From the NCBI GenBank assembly GCA_002286855.1, contig NRSV01000080.1, forward strand, positions 57,428 through 121,427: 64,000 nucleotides of DNA, in the 5' to 3' direction. Position numbers and translations under genes: made by a program. The DNA comes from Bipolaris cookei (taxonomy: Eukaryota > Ascomycota > Dothideomycetes > Pleosporales > Pleosporaceae). The notes beneath the pieces were generated by a model. The model ran no database searches and had not been told where the DNA came from. It saw only the letters and a list, made by a program, of their open reading frames with translations. Shown piece by piece: positions 53,880-64,000 of this stretch (the first letter of the stretch is position 1; each line of letters starts with the position of its first letter).

Positions 53880-55413
53880 AATTTTTGATGCTGCAGTATC
53901 TCACGATCACGCTGTTTCTGCTCATAGAGGCTGCTCGCTTCTCGCACCTTCCGCAGCGACCAGAAACTAGCTCTACTATGATAATCTTCGGGCAGCTTAA
54001 GCGCGCCAAGCTGTAATCGCTGCTTCCGCTGACGCTCACTAATTAGAGCTTCTCGCAGCTTCTGAATCTCTTGCTGATCAAGCTTTGACTGGTTGGATAG
54101 CTTCATGATAGTTCGGTTAAGCTGGGAGATCTTCCTACTCTCTTTTTGATCAACCGCGCGATTAATTAGCTCTCCAATCTTTCTCCAATATGAAGTGCTA
54201 GGTGTGGACGAATCGCTATCGCTGTGGTAAGCCGCTGGTTTAAATTTCTGGAGTATTACTTCTGGATTGAACGGCGATATACCGGTAGCTTTAAAGGCTT
54301 GAGGATCGTTAGTTCCTTGAACGAGGCGCGCCAGACGTTCCAGAATAGTGAGAAAAAAAGGGGATTTTGTGATAGGTAGCAGCCCTTGGCACCTATCCAT
54401 GAAGCTCGATAGCTCGTTCGAATAGGCAGTGGAGAGCGGCTTGAACAGCCCAACGTCAAGCGGCTGCAGCGTATGAGTCGCGCGAGGTGGGTATATTGCA
54501 ATTAAGATGTTATTCTGATCGCAATAGTCAATAAACTCCATCGTGAGGTGAGATTGATGGCCATCCATGAACAACAATCGGTAAGACGACCGAGCTTTTG
54601 CTTTAGTGGCAGGATCGAATACCTGTTTGAGCCACTGAAGCCCGATATCACTATTCGGCCAGCCAGTAGCCGATGTGGCGATTCGGGCGGAGTGGATCTC
54701 TGGATCAAAGCCTTGCAACCACGAGTTTTGGATGGATCCAGATTGGCTTGAGTAGATGATGCTTGGATCTAGATGAGATCCATCAGCACAAATACAAGCT
54801 ATTAGCGTAATCCACTCTCGATTGCCATCTTGAATCACAGTCTTTCTTAATCCAGATTGAAGAGATGCTTTAGAAAAATCCTCGTTGAGCGCGATTGGAC
54901 TCCAATCATGAAGCCCTTCTCATCCATATTGTATATATAGCGCGGCTCCATCTCATATTGGGCAATTTCTTGGCACAGAAGCTCAAAATATAGACGGTAT
55001 TTCTGTTCTGAATCAGCTCGGTGGCGATTGCGATCCATTGGCGCGGCCTGTTTTGCCTGGAGAAGATCTGGATAGCGTTGAACAAAGCGATCAACCCAGT
55101 GGTAACCAATCTCTTTCTGCGCGATCTCTGAAGCAAAGCTCCGAACAAGATCTCGGTTAGGTGCAGTACCGCGTATAGTAAGTCGATATATATATTCTAT
55201 AAGAGCTTTCTCCTGTTGTGGGTGAAAAGCCTGACGATTTTGAGCCTCAACGCAGCGTGAAGCTGTTTTACCTTGGTGTCGGCGCGCGAGCGTTCTTCGA
55301 TCAACACCAAGCTTTTTCGCGATTTGGGTGTATACAAGTTTTTCGCCAGGTTCCAAAGCAGCAATAGCTGCAAGCGCAGCGTCAATAGGCTCAATTCGGG
55401 GTGGTTGCCGCAT
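53876..55413 (-). pseudogene. Pogo transposase, single frameshift
   Basis: ATG at 55413 opens MRQPPRIEPIDAALAAI. The HTH domains (YTQIAKKLGVDRRTLARRH, WVDRFVQRYPDLL) and NMDEKGFMIGV (first Asp) follow. A one-base loss in a T run near 54874 shifts the frame; in the next frame the protein continues (QDGNREWITLIACICADGS, LLFMDGHQSHLTMEF with the second Asp, LQPLDVGLFKPLSTAYSN with the third, and a coiled-coil tail) to 53876. Apart from this lesion and the lost terminal residues it reads as a complete DDE transposase. Confidence 0.85.
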
Positions 55414-55494
55414 GATTGGGTTGGTGGTGTTGGTAGTGGTTGGTGGGGTGGAGCGGGCATTGAGCCGTCCCGGGCATTGGCCCGTCCGGCACGG
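53880..55494 (-). mobile_element. Pogo-type transposon, right end intact, left end lost
   Basis: The right terminus reads GGCCCGTCCGGCACGG just before TA at 55495-55496, close to the end of the element at 1490-3337. The left terminus is missing; the transposase stop region abuts the LTR-like element at 53879. It is inserted in another pogo fragment whose N-terminal piece lies at 57604-57835. Confidence 0.8.
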
Positions 55495-55496
55495 TA

Positions 55497-57601
55497 CTGT
55501 GCCCGTGCACCGGACGCCCGGATTCACCGGGCGCCCACCCACCATCAAAACAAGTAGTAACACCACAGCTTTAACGCGCGATAGCTCTATCAATATGGAT
55601 CCAATTAAAGCTACGATTGAAGAAATCGAGTCGCGTAAGCTGGGAAAGAATTTTTCATATAGTAAACTTCCTGTAAAATTCAATATTAATCGCTCAACGC
55701 TGAGCCGAAGACACAGAGGTATACAGGCTGCAGTGGGCACCCAGCTAACAAATGGGCGCAAACTCAGCTCATAACAGGAGCTGGGGCTTGTGCAATATAT
55801 CGCTGAGCTTAATAAGTAAGGCTTTTCACCTACGAGAGAAATGATTAGGAATTTCTGAGCTTCAATAGCTCATCAGCAGCTTAGCGATAGCTGGGTTTCT
55901 CGCTTCATCAAAGGACATAAACGCGATCTTATCTCGAAGTGGAGCACCGCCATGGACCGTTCGCGCCATCTTGCTGATTCTGAAGCAAAGTATAAGCTCT
56001 ACTTCGAACTGCTGCATCAGAAGATCGTCGAGTATCAGCTTGACGCTCCAGATATATTCAATATGGATGAGAAGGGCTTCATGATTGGTATCGTTGGGAG
56101 AGGTAAGAGAGTCTTCAGCAAGCGTCAATGGGATAAGAAAGAGGTTCTGAAATCATCTCAAGATGGCTCACGCAAGTTTATCACAGTCCTAGCTTGCTGC
56201 TGCGCTGATGGGAGCTCATTGCCGCCAGGGCTCATCTACGCATCGGCTGCTGGAGCTATCAGATCCGGCTGGGTAGACGATATCAAAGCTAGAACACATG
56301 AGGTCTTTATCACATCAACTCCATCAGGCTGGTCAAATGATGATGTAGGGCTCTCTTGGGTTGAGCAGGTGTTTGATCGCTGTACGAAGCAGCGATCAGG
56401 TAGATGGAGATTACTTATCCTTGATGGCCACGGATCTCATCTTACGATGGAGTTTACTAGCTATTGCGATCGCCATCGAATCCTATTAATGATCCTTCGA
56501 CCTCGTTCAACTCAAACGCTCCAACCGCTCGATGTATCACTCTTCTATCCGCTCGCCCAAGTTTACTCAGCTGAGCTCACCCAGCACCTCTATAGAGCTC
56601 AAGAGCTCGTATCTATCGCCAAGGGAGACTTTTTTCCGATATTCTGCAGAGCTTGGCAAGCAGCGTTTAAGCAATCAACCATAGAAACGGCGTTTGCAGC
56701 TACTGGTATATGGCCAGCTAATCCGAGTAGAATCCTCCAGAGATTCGCGAAAACACCAGAATCTGATCGCAGCTCGCCATCTATGCTCTCAGATAGCGAC
56801 TGGCAAAAACTTGATCGATTAGTGCGAGCTACAGTTAACGATAATAATCAACATGAGACTCGAAAGCTACGCTCTAGCGTTCACCATCTATCTCTTCAAA
56901 ACGAGCTACTATGCGATGAGATCAAAGGACTTAAAGCAGCTTTTCTATACAAAGAGAAGCACAAAGGTAAGAGTAAAGCTCTTGATCTTCAACAGCGCCA
57001 AGAGTATCACGGTGGTGCTGTCTTCTGGTCGCCTCGCAAGATCCGCGAAGCTCAGGCTCGAGAAGCAGTACGTAAGCGCGATGAGATAGAGCATAAACTT
57101 CAGAAGGCACAGGATAAACAGCAGCGTAAGGAGCTTCAACTACAGCGTCAAGTTGAGCTTGAGCAGAAGCGCGCTGATCGATTGAGACTTAAGGAGATGC
57201 GCGATGCTGAGCGAGCTGAGAAAGCAGCTAAACGCGCGCGTCAAATTGAAGCTCGCAACGCCCAAAAAACTCAACATCAAGCTCAAAAACGATCGCGTAC
57301 AGTCTCACGAGCGCCCATATCAAAGAACAAGCATCAAAAATGATTGGTGGATGATGAAGCTGGCGATAGAGCTGCACCTGCTGCATCATCTATCCCGCCA
57401 AGGATCACGTCGCGCGGCCGCAGCGTCAACCTCCCGCAAAAATTCCGATAGTATAAATTGATCGCGAGCATCTAATTACTGCAACACTACGTTTTTATAT
57501 ATTGAACTATTGTGTGGCGTTGTAGAGCTTCAATTCGAGATCGCAATAATAGTGTTGGGGTGTGCACAAGCCGAATCCGCGCACAAGGTGTACGGACACG
57601 G
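55497..57601 (+). mobile_element. Pogo-type transposon, 2105 bp
   Basis: Lies between TA at 55495-55496 and 57602-57603. The ends (CTGTGCCCGTGCACCGG and, inverted, CCGTGTCCGTACACC) are related but diverged. A plus-strand transposase fills it. It landed on the target TA beside the end of the previous element. Confidence 0.8.
55595..57451 (+). pseudogene. Pogo transposase with N-terminal stops
   Basis: ATG 55595 opens MDPIKATIEEIESRKLGKNF; three stops lie between 55771 and 55860. From 55952 a 463-codon frame carries MDRSRHLADSEAKYKLYFEL, FNMDEKGFMIGIVGRGKR (Asp 1), LLILDGHGSHLTMEF (Asp 2), LQPLDVSLFYPLAQVYSA (Asp 3) and a long Arg/Lys/Gln coiled coil, then TGA at 57341-57343 and the family end SRGRSVNLPQKFR before TAG at 57449. 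The catalytic half is intact; DNA binding is not. Confidence 0.85.
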
Positions 57602-57603
57602 TA

Positions 57604-57835
57604 CCCATCGCTTCTAGAACTTGTCACGCGTCTCCAGCGTCGACCGAGCGTTGATTGGTTTATGCCCCATTTCTCGGCAACTTCTTTCAGCGTAAATTTT
57701 TCTCCTGATTCTCGCGATTTTAAACCTGCAACTGCCTCATCAATCGGAGCCATGGTTATTAAGTTATAGCGTGTTAAAGTTATGGTGTTGAGACGCGTCT
57801 TAGTGTTTGGCGGGGCATGAGCTGTCCGTGCACGG
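57604..57835 (-). mobile_element. N-terminal fragment of another pogo element
   Basis: The minus strand reads MAPIDEAVAGLKSRESGEKF and GINQSTLGRRWRRVTSSR up to the TA where two other elements sit. The outer end GCTGTCCGTGCACGG precedes TA at 57836-57837. The rest of this element is not found beyond 53880. Confidence 0.75.
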
Positions 57836-58021
57836 TAGACGTTATCTGATTGCATCAACTGAAACTCGTAATCAATCATCATGTTTTCCATTCTTCTCGC
57901 TCGACTCTAAGCGTAAAGGACGCAAAAGTTCAATTGTTAGTACTTCGTATGCATAGCGAGGAAGCTACCGAAGCTGAAAGTGCGATACGAAAAACCACAA
58001 TGCAATGGCACAGACGCCTTC

Positions 58022-58760
58022 TCAGCTCCATCTTCCACAATGGGTCCTGTCGATCATCGCCTGTGGGCAGCTAACTTCTCTAAAATCCACGCTGGGATTA
58101 TCCGCATTCCTGAACCAGTCAAACCTCCAGAAGCAGCCATCGCGAAAAGCCCCTGCAGGAAGATTGAAGCAGTGGTCTCTCTGCCAATAACCCCCGTATG
58201 GATTGCCCATCCAAGCGCTGTTGAATTGTTTCGCACAGCCTTGAGGGAACAGGCCGACACCACCGCCGGGAATAGCAAGATCGAACTGGTTATCCTTCAA
58301 GTCGCCGCCTGTGTTGGTTACCTGCACCACCATTTTCTTTCCATTAACAGGACCCGAGGTAAAGGTAAGCCTGCAACTAAATCAGCTCCTAGTTTGATTG
58401 ATTAGGCTCTACCTTGACATACTCATAGCAAGCACAGCACCAATCCCCCTCAGTCCTTCCCTTCAGATTGGCTGCTGCAAACCCGTAAGCCAGGTCATCA
58501 TTCACGGCCCACGGCCCGTTGTTGCTGCAAGTGTAAGCTTCGCCATCTCCGCACGAAGAAGCCGCATTTGCATCTAGAGGAGTCGGCCACAGGTCTTGTT
58601 TGTTGCAGGTACGAATTGGCTCCGACACTTTTGCTTTTCCCGGCCAAGCGCATGACGGTTTGCAGCAATCCCAGTACCGAGTCGTCGCACCTGGCTCACT
58701 AGAGACATGATGGATAAGGATAGAGAAAGCGAGCGACAAGCGTGCTAGAGTCAAGATCAT
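58022..58760 (-). CDS. Endoglucanase, glycoside hydrolase family 45
   Basis: Cleaves internal beta-1,4-glucosidic bonds of cellulose by inversion. Exon 1 (58760-58423) and exon 2 (58370-58022) are joined across a 52-nt intron with GTATGT donor; the split codon gives CCACYELTF, matching the family. The product has 228 residues. A signal peptide covers about 1-21 (MILTLARLSLAFSILIHHVS). The family signature TTRYWDCCKPSCAWPGKA contains the catalytic base Asp31; the second catalytic Asp197 lies in GCFWRFDWF. Disulphide cysteines are conserved. No cellulose-binding module or linker is present. An upstream in-frame ATG at 58814 would spoil the signal peptide, so 58760 is preferred. Confidence 0.93.
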
Positions 58761-59944
58761 GGTAGAAAACGGTGTTGATGAGTCAAGGGGAATTGAGGAA
58801 TGGTTTTTTTGCATTTCAGTTGATGGATTCTTGGATTTCTTATAGCTGAGAGCACTTCAAGAAACACAGGTGCGCACTCAGCTGAATGTTGCATGCATCT
58901 TCCATTTAGTTGCATCGCGACGTATGGGGCTCTCCATAGTGCTACATAAGCACTAAGAGGGTTCTTTCAGCTCAACACAATGTCGTGGGTATCCATCAAT
59001 GTGTTGTATTTCAGCTTCTCGTTCTGAATCTCCGGAAAAAAGACTAGCCCTTTCGAGGTCAATAGTCTCGAAGTAGGGAAGTTTGTTGTTGATGGTTGCA
59101 TTCTGAGTTGCACTAAAACCCTAAAGACTTCACCGCCCCACTCTTCTCTCACTGACCAAACCATGGTGGTGTTCAAGCTGAACTATATATTGCATCAGTG
59201 ATATATAAAGTACTTAATGTCAATAATATTACAATATTCATCTCCTAAGCATAGCGCATCTCAGGTGAGGCTGTCATGTACTAGGACTGCTTCCTGCAGT
59301 GATCCTTCCAATTTAAAACCGCTTTGCAAGGTCATGTGTTCGGAACCAACAATGACAGGGGAACCTTATTCATGTACTTGCTAGATGCTTTCCGTCACAA
59401 TCGTTGATGAAACTGATAGCGAATGGGTGCACTTTGAGAAAATCTCAGAGAAACATTATAGCAAATCCAACGACGATAGTTCCGTTGGATGAAGTAGTGG
59501 GAAAGCTAGCACTGCCACTTTTTGATCTACATCACGCCGTTGAAGGACAAGCTTTCCTGCTCAAAGACGGCACCAAAGGGATTTCAAACTTGTTTTTGAT
59601 CCATCGAACTGTTACAAGTAACGAAAAGGATTCTCTCCCTGACGCCAGACAAGGAACCAGAGGTGGCACGGTTATGAATCAGAGCCTACAAAGGTCTGCG
59701 TCAGAAGGTAATGATCATCGTGGGGCAAGCGGAGTCACGTGATGTGCCATCACGCCAAGACGGTGCCATCAGTGATAGCAGGACCAGAAGCAATGAGGAT
59801 ATAAGGATGGATGGATTTCATTGTTATTCTCGTTGTGGTCAACTCAAACTGCATTTTCTTACTAACGTACCTCCTGGGCAAGTTTCTCACACGGGCGAGT
59901 TTCTCACTTTTGCCAAGGCCCCACCAAAATATTTACTACCCCAG
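58761..59944. other. Intergenic, no supported gene
   Basis: A 112-codon frame at 59404 has no motif. Segment 59795-59865 matches 25948-26010 in reverse (dispersed repeat). Otherwise nothing was recognised. Confidence 0.4.
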
Positions 59945-60345
59945 TTCTTGCCAACCTCTTCTCCGCCACGCTCTCGGAGCAGTCTATTAGCCATATCTCG
60001 CACATCATCTCTCCCACAGGGTAGTCCTTGCTCAGCCTCACTATTACACGCCTAGTATTGGCCTCCTCTTCTAGTTTTGTTAGGCGCTTTCAGTTTGGCT
60101 CGCAGTTGCGTCGAGGGCGCCCAGCGCGTCGCTCTCGGATTGTCATTCGTGGGATGCTGTACACAATAGTAGCGTGCGTTTCAATCTGAATTTGATGTGA
60201 AGTAAGACTTTGAATAGCTAAGTTAATATCTGCTTCATTATAGACTTGCTGCACGTTGTGTTGTTGAGACATTACGCGTTGTTGTTGCGAAGGTGGGGCT
60301 TAGTGGTAGAGCTGACAACTTAGTGAAATACGTTATATTACACGT
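59945..60345 (-). pseudogene. N-terminal pogo transposase fragment (family of 28697-31693)
   Basis: The minus strand reads from QQHNVQQVYNEADINLAIQS through SIPRMTIRERRAGRP and on to MANRLLRERGGEEVG-like residues, ending abruptly near 59945. Weak traces of the 46-bp terminal repeat with its GGTGAAACACGT-like end are seen near 60320-60345. The remaining nine tenths of the element is missing. Confidence 0.7.
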
Positions 60346-60415
60346 TGCATTACTGACAGTATGGCTATCTGTGAACACTGTCTCTATAATCTTTGCCCCT
60401 CATTTCCTTTCAAGG

Positions 60416-60520
60416 ATGGCTCGAATCACAAATTTGTCTAATGAACTCCTCCTTGATATCATTTACTATCTCACCACAAGCGATGTCTCTAACGTCAGGA
60501 CATTATCTGTTGCACGCGTA
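60416..60520 (+). pseudogene. F-box protein remnant
   Basis: ATG 60416 opens MARITNLSNELLLDIIYYLT and SDVSNVRTLS, a good F-box start. The sequence then reaches a GTAGGT donor-like site and no convincing continuation; a possible later exon near 60700-60855 is short. F-box proteins recruit substrates to SCF ubiquitin ligases. Either decayed or a very incomplete gene. Confidence 0.45.
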
Positions 60521-61136
60521 GGTGCAGTGAGAAAAATGGATGTTGTTGTTTGTCGCACGCATACGTGCGGTGCATTGACGTGTGTATTGTGTGCTCTCTG
60601 TTATCCACCCGCCTTATCGTTATTTATACGCGGCGGTTGTGGGCATCAAGATCAGGTTCGCTAAGGGTCCTTTTGGTTTCCCTGATAGACTCCCGGTGTT
60701 TACGTACTGGTGTAGTAATAGAGTTCCCTGAACGTTTTTCGGTTGAGGTTCAACGAATCCAGGTACTTACATCTGACACCTCGGCTCAACTGAAGGCATT
60801 GCTTCTGTGGCCTTACATAGGCCGCGACAAATGCGAACTAGAGAGCGCTGGCTAAAGAGATTGGGAAGAGAAGTGCCTGAATAAGGAGTAAATTGAGGTT
60901 TTCCAATATCAAGTGCTCGCATGTTGCCGCTGCTAGACCACGAGCTGAGCGACGAATATCAGTAACATGGCGGTGATAGGCATAAGCGCCAATATGGTGT
61001 GATTAAATCCGCTGCTGTACACACCCAAGTAATCAGGCATAGTCAGTGTGTTACTAGCCTAGGTCAGCCAAGGACTCGAACAGCGGTGGTTCGACAAACA
61101 GGAAGGTCCGTGCCTGAGGTGGAGTTTCTCTTAGTC

Positions 61137-61558
61137 TATTTGGCCTTTTTGGACTGCTTGTACTGCTTGGCCCGCTCTTTTGCTCGATCTAACTCCTTCA
61201 GAATAACCATATCTCGGTCAGCGTATGAGCGTTATCGCATACGAGTCCTCAGCAGCTCTCGTTTCTTCTGGGCAAGTAGCGTCCCGACACACGCAACCAC
61301 CAGCTGCAGCTCTTTTTCCTCTCGTTCAACTTTCTCGCAATCTTCTTCAGAGACAAAGAGGGTACAGTCAACGTCTACGATAATACAGCACATACACTGA
61401 CCAGAAGCCTTGACAACAAAACAGCGAAGATCCTTATCTTTACAGCGATCACACTTTGTAACTACCTCTAGGCAATGATCCTCCATTTCGAATGCGTGAG
61501 CTCGATGTTCAGCAGTCAAAGGCATCTCCAATTGTAGAGTGTTCAGGGACTGTGGCAT
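61137..61558 (-). CDS. Small Zn2Cys6-type protein with coiled coil
   Basis: ATG at 61558, frame open for 108 codons to TAA at 61232, then open again in the same frame to TAG at 61137. Six cysteines follow the exact binuclear cluster spacing C-X2-C-X6-C-X8-C-X2-C-X6-C (starting CDRCKDKDLRCF), followed by an acidic/basic coiled coil. Loops between cysteines are atypical (few basic residues), so DNA binding is uncertain. Only 25 bp separate the start from the pogo element at 61584, so its promoter is probably displaced. It may be a decaying gene. Confidence 0.5.
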
Positions 61559-61583
61559 GATTAGGGAAGCATGAGAGTGTTAC

Positions 61584-63748
61584 CGTGTCCGTGCACCTGG
61601 CGCACATGTTCAGCTGGCGCACACCCCGCACCAGAACACCAAACTGGCCTCAAACTTCAACAGGCCATAACTCCACCAATATGGATCCGATTGCTTCAGC
61701 TGTTGAAGAATTTGAATCGCAAGAACCAGGAGAATAGCTCTCATATAGAAAAGTTGCTGCCAAGTGGGGGGGTGTCACGAACTGCGGTCAGCCGAAGGCA
61801 CCAAGGCATCTCATCAACGCGTGAGACCAAATACGAGCATCTAAAAGCTCTTGACGCCGCACAACAACAACAGCTTGTAGAGTATATTAAAAGCCTTAGT
61901 AAGCAAGGCCTAGCTTCTACAAGGGATATGATACAAAATTTCGGCAGTGAGATAGCTGGAAGAGCCCTCTCAGAGAGCTGGGTTACACGCTTCATCAACC
62001 AGAACGACATTCATCTCACCTCTCGATGGGCTGCTCCCATGGATCGTTCACGCCACAACGCTGACCATGGGCTCAAATATACGCAGTACTATGATGATTT
62101 GTACCGTATAATAGATTGTTATCACATAGAGGAGCGGCATACGTACAATATGGATGAGAAAGGCTTCATGATTGGTGTGATTGGACGGATGAAGAGAGTG
62201 TTCTCAAAGTCAGCATTCATGGCCGGTACAGCTAAAACCTTCACCCACGATGGTAACAGAGAGTGGATAACTGTCTTAGCCACTATTTATGCCGATGGAT
62301 CAGCTCTTCCACCAGCTGTCATCCACGCTGCCAAGAGTAGTAACATTCGGGATACTTGGGTAGATGATATACGGGCCAGTGAACACCTGGCTCATGTGGC
62401 ATCTACACTATCTGGCTGGACCAATGACGACTACGGGCTGGCATGGTTACGTGACGTATTTGATCGGTATACTAAGGCCAAAGCTCGAAGGAAATGGCGT
62501 CTTCTCATACTTGACGGCCATGGGAGCCATGCTACGATGAAGTTTATTGAGTACGCCACCAAAAGTCGGATTGTTATAGCTGTATTTCTACCCCATTCAA
62601 CCCATACGCTTCAGCCATTAGATGTTGGCTTGTTCGGGCCACTTCCAGCTGCCTATTCGTCCGAACTTACCCGGCATCAACAAGCCAGCCAAGGCCGATT
62701 ACCAGTGCGGAAAGCAGACTTTTTTCACCTCTTCTGGTCGGCATACACTAGAAGCTTCACTGGAAAGAATATACTATCAAGCTTCAAAGCTACAGGCGTA
62801 TGGCCAAGGGATCCGAGCCCAGTACTGATCAAGTTTCAGCCCCATACACCACCCGAGCAGACCGATCAGGCCGATCAAGAAGCTCTATATCAACTCTCTC
62901 CAACTAATTGGGCCCGTATACAACGATTGCTGGCAGAAGCAGTGAAGGAAACCAGCGAGAATGTGGCTAGAGAGCTCACGGCAGCGATCCATCGGCTCAC
63001 CACCAAAAGCAAGCTTCAGAAGCTAGAAATACAAGAGTTATAGGCATCTCTTGCCACAAAAAACAAGGGTAAGAGCCATGGTAAAGCCCTCCGGCTTCCT
63101 GTGTCAAATCGGCGTACTGGCGGAGCTACATTCTACTCACCTCGAAGTGGACGCCAAGCTTGGGCCACTCTAGCCACCAGAGAGGCAGAAGAACACCAAA
63201 AAGAGCTTGAAAAAGCTGAGACAAAGCGTCTTCAAGAGTTTAATAAGCTGCTAAAGCAAAAGCTTACCAAGGATAGGGCAGAGGAGAGGGTGAAAGCGAA
63301 GAAAAGACGGCAAAGGGAGATGGCCGAGAGAGCTGCCAATGCCGCCGCAAAGAGGGTCGAAAACCAGCGTAAAAAAGAGGAGAGAGACCGTCAAAAAGCT
63401 ATCAAAACTTCCCAAAAAGGCAAGCTTAAAGTTTTAAGAGCTCTATCTAAGCCTCAGAGACGCTAAAAGGTTAGTGGTGGTGGTGGTGCAATCAGTGGTG
63501 CAACGTCTGGTGCAGCCGTACGGGCTGCATCGCCAGAACCACGGCGCATCACGTTACGTGGCCGCACCATCACTCTTCCGTCAAAATTCAGGTAGTACAA
63601 ATTTTTTGCAAGGGTCTATTTAGTAATCCACCAAAATATTACGTATATACAGCTTTGTGATGTAGCTCAATAACCTCATGTATGAGCTAGTTGTTATAGT
63701 GTTGGGGTGTGCGCCAGCTGAACATGTGCGCCAGGTGCACGGACACGG
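61584..63748 (+). mobile_element. Pogo-type transposon, 2165 bp, near-complete
   Basis: Termini beginning CCGTGTCCGTGCACCTGG are exact inverses over more than 40 bp, flanked by TA at 61582-61583 and 63749-63750. Perfect ends and few lesions suggest the youngest pogo copy in the window. Confidence 0.93.
61681..63595 (+). pseudogene. Pogo transposase with few lesions
   Basis: ATG 61681 opens MDPIASAVEEFESQEPGE, then TAG, then a frameshift in a G7 run near 61766-61772. From there a long frame runs to 63043 with HTH (VSRTAVSRRHQGISS, SWVTRFINQNDIHL), NMDEKGFMIGVIGRMKR (Asp 1), LLILDGHGSHATMKF (Asp 2) and LQPLDVGLFGPLPAAYSS (Asp 3). After TAG at 63041-63043 the frame continues as a Lys/Glu/Arg coiled coil (to TAA 63466) and the family end RGRTITLPSKFR (TAG 63595). 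The catalytic core is intact, so it could still bind partners or be complemented, but it cannot be translated whole. Confidence 0.88.
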
Positions 63749-63817
63749 TATGCGGGGTTGAGCTATACTTCTCCTTAGTCTCGGTCCGGGTTGGGGCGAG
63801 ACGGTAATCTGCAGTAT

Positions 63818-64000
63818 TATTATTATTCCATTATAGTCCTGTATCAGCCGTTGGCTATGTAGGACTTTGGCCAAAGGCCGTTCTATCTACCTAGTTACAA
63901 TTTGGTACGTTGTGCTGTATTGCGTGACTATGGTGCTTCGGCCTTTATCTAGCTAAGATATTGCTAGCCTTCTAGATGCCTGGTGCTAAAGAGCAGTTTG
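63818..64000 (-). mobile_element. LINE 3' end, running out of the window
   Basis: AAT tail at about 63818, hairpin GGCCAAAGGCC and the conserved CTCTTTAGCACCAGG block on the minus strand. The rest lies beyond the window. Confidence 0.85.

Noticed and set aside
59404..59742. 112-codon frame near the GH45 gene
   Set aside because: No motif and no upstream or downstream exon; close to a dispersed repeat.

Overview
This window looks like chromosomal DNA of a filamentous ascomycete, most likely a dothideomycete of the Pleosporales type. The evidence is short (about 50 nt) GT-AG introns, fungal versions of LIP2, POP7, MGR2 and a SLMAP/PRO45-like protein, secreted enzymes, and a load of pogo/Fot1-type transposons and RNase H-bearing LINEs. 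The assignment to order is inference; nothing here fixes the species.

Layout. (1) 1-5838: the end of an unidentified membrane-anchored protein, then a decayed pogo element (1490-3337), a LINE 3' end and mostly empty sequence. (2) 5839-21778: a conserved gene block with a SET/MYND-like protein, a LisH/WD40 protein, an RRM protein, lipoyl(octanoyl)transferase LIP2, RNase P/MRP subunit POP7, the SLMAP-like FHA protein and TIM23-complex subunit MGR2. Three gene pairs are divergent and share promoter regions, and only small LINE 3' ends lie between genes. (3) 22192-45241: a decayed coiled-coil gene, then almost continuous nested transposons. (4) 45242-64000: islands of host genes (a small secreted cysteine-rich protein, a transcription-factor-like regulator divergent from a secreted GMC oxidoreductase, a GH45 endoglucanase, an F-box remnant and a small Zn2Cys6 protein) between further transposons.

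The mobile DNA can be resolved element by element. Pogo elements (TA target duplication, long terminal inverted repeats, transposase with HTH and DDE domains) lie at 1490-3337, 23404-25631, 28697-31693, 39884-45241, 53880-55494, 55497-57601 and 61584-63748, with fragments at 32595, 57604 and 59945. One LINE family has left about a dozen 5'-truncated copies, several with 9-13 bp target duplications and all with the same 3' hairpin. Inside the 5.4-kb pogo element 39884-45241 are one LINE and two inverted copies of an 885-bp tRNA-headed SINE-like unit, each carrying the same 199-bp MITE. Inside the pogo element 28697-31693 a LINE has inserted in frame, giving an open 400-codon transposase/RNase H chimera.

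Host genes in the conserved block serve organelle biogenesis (LIP2, MGR2), RNA processing (POP7) and signalling (SLMAP-like). The genes in the transposon-rich part suit plant-associated life: cellulose breakdown, extracellular oxidation and a candidate effector. That compartment pattern is known from plant-pathogenic Pleosporales; its application here is inference.
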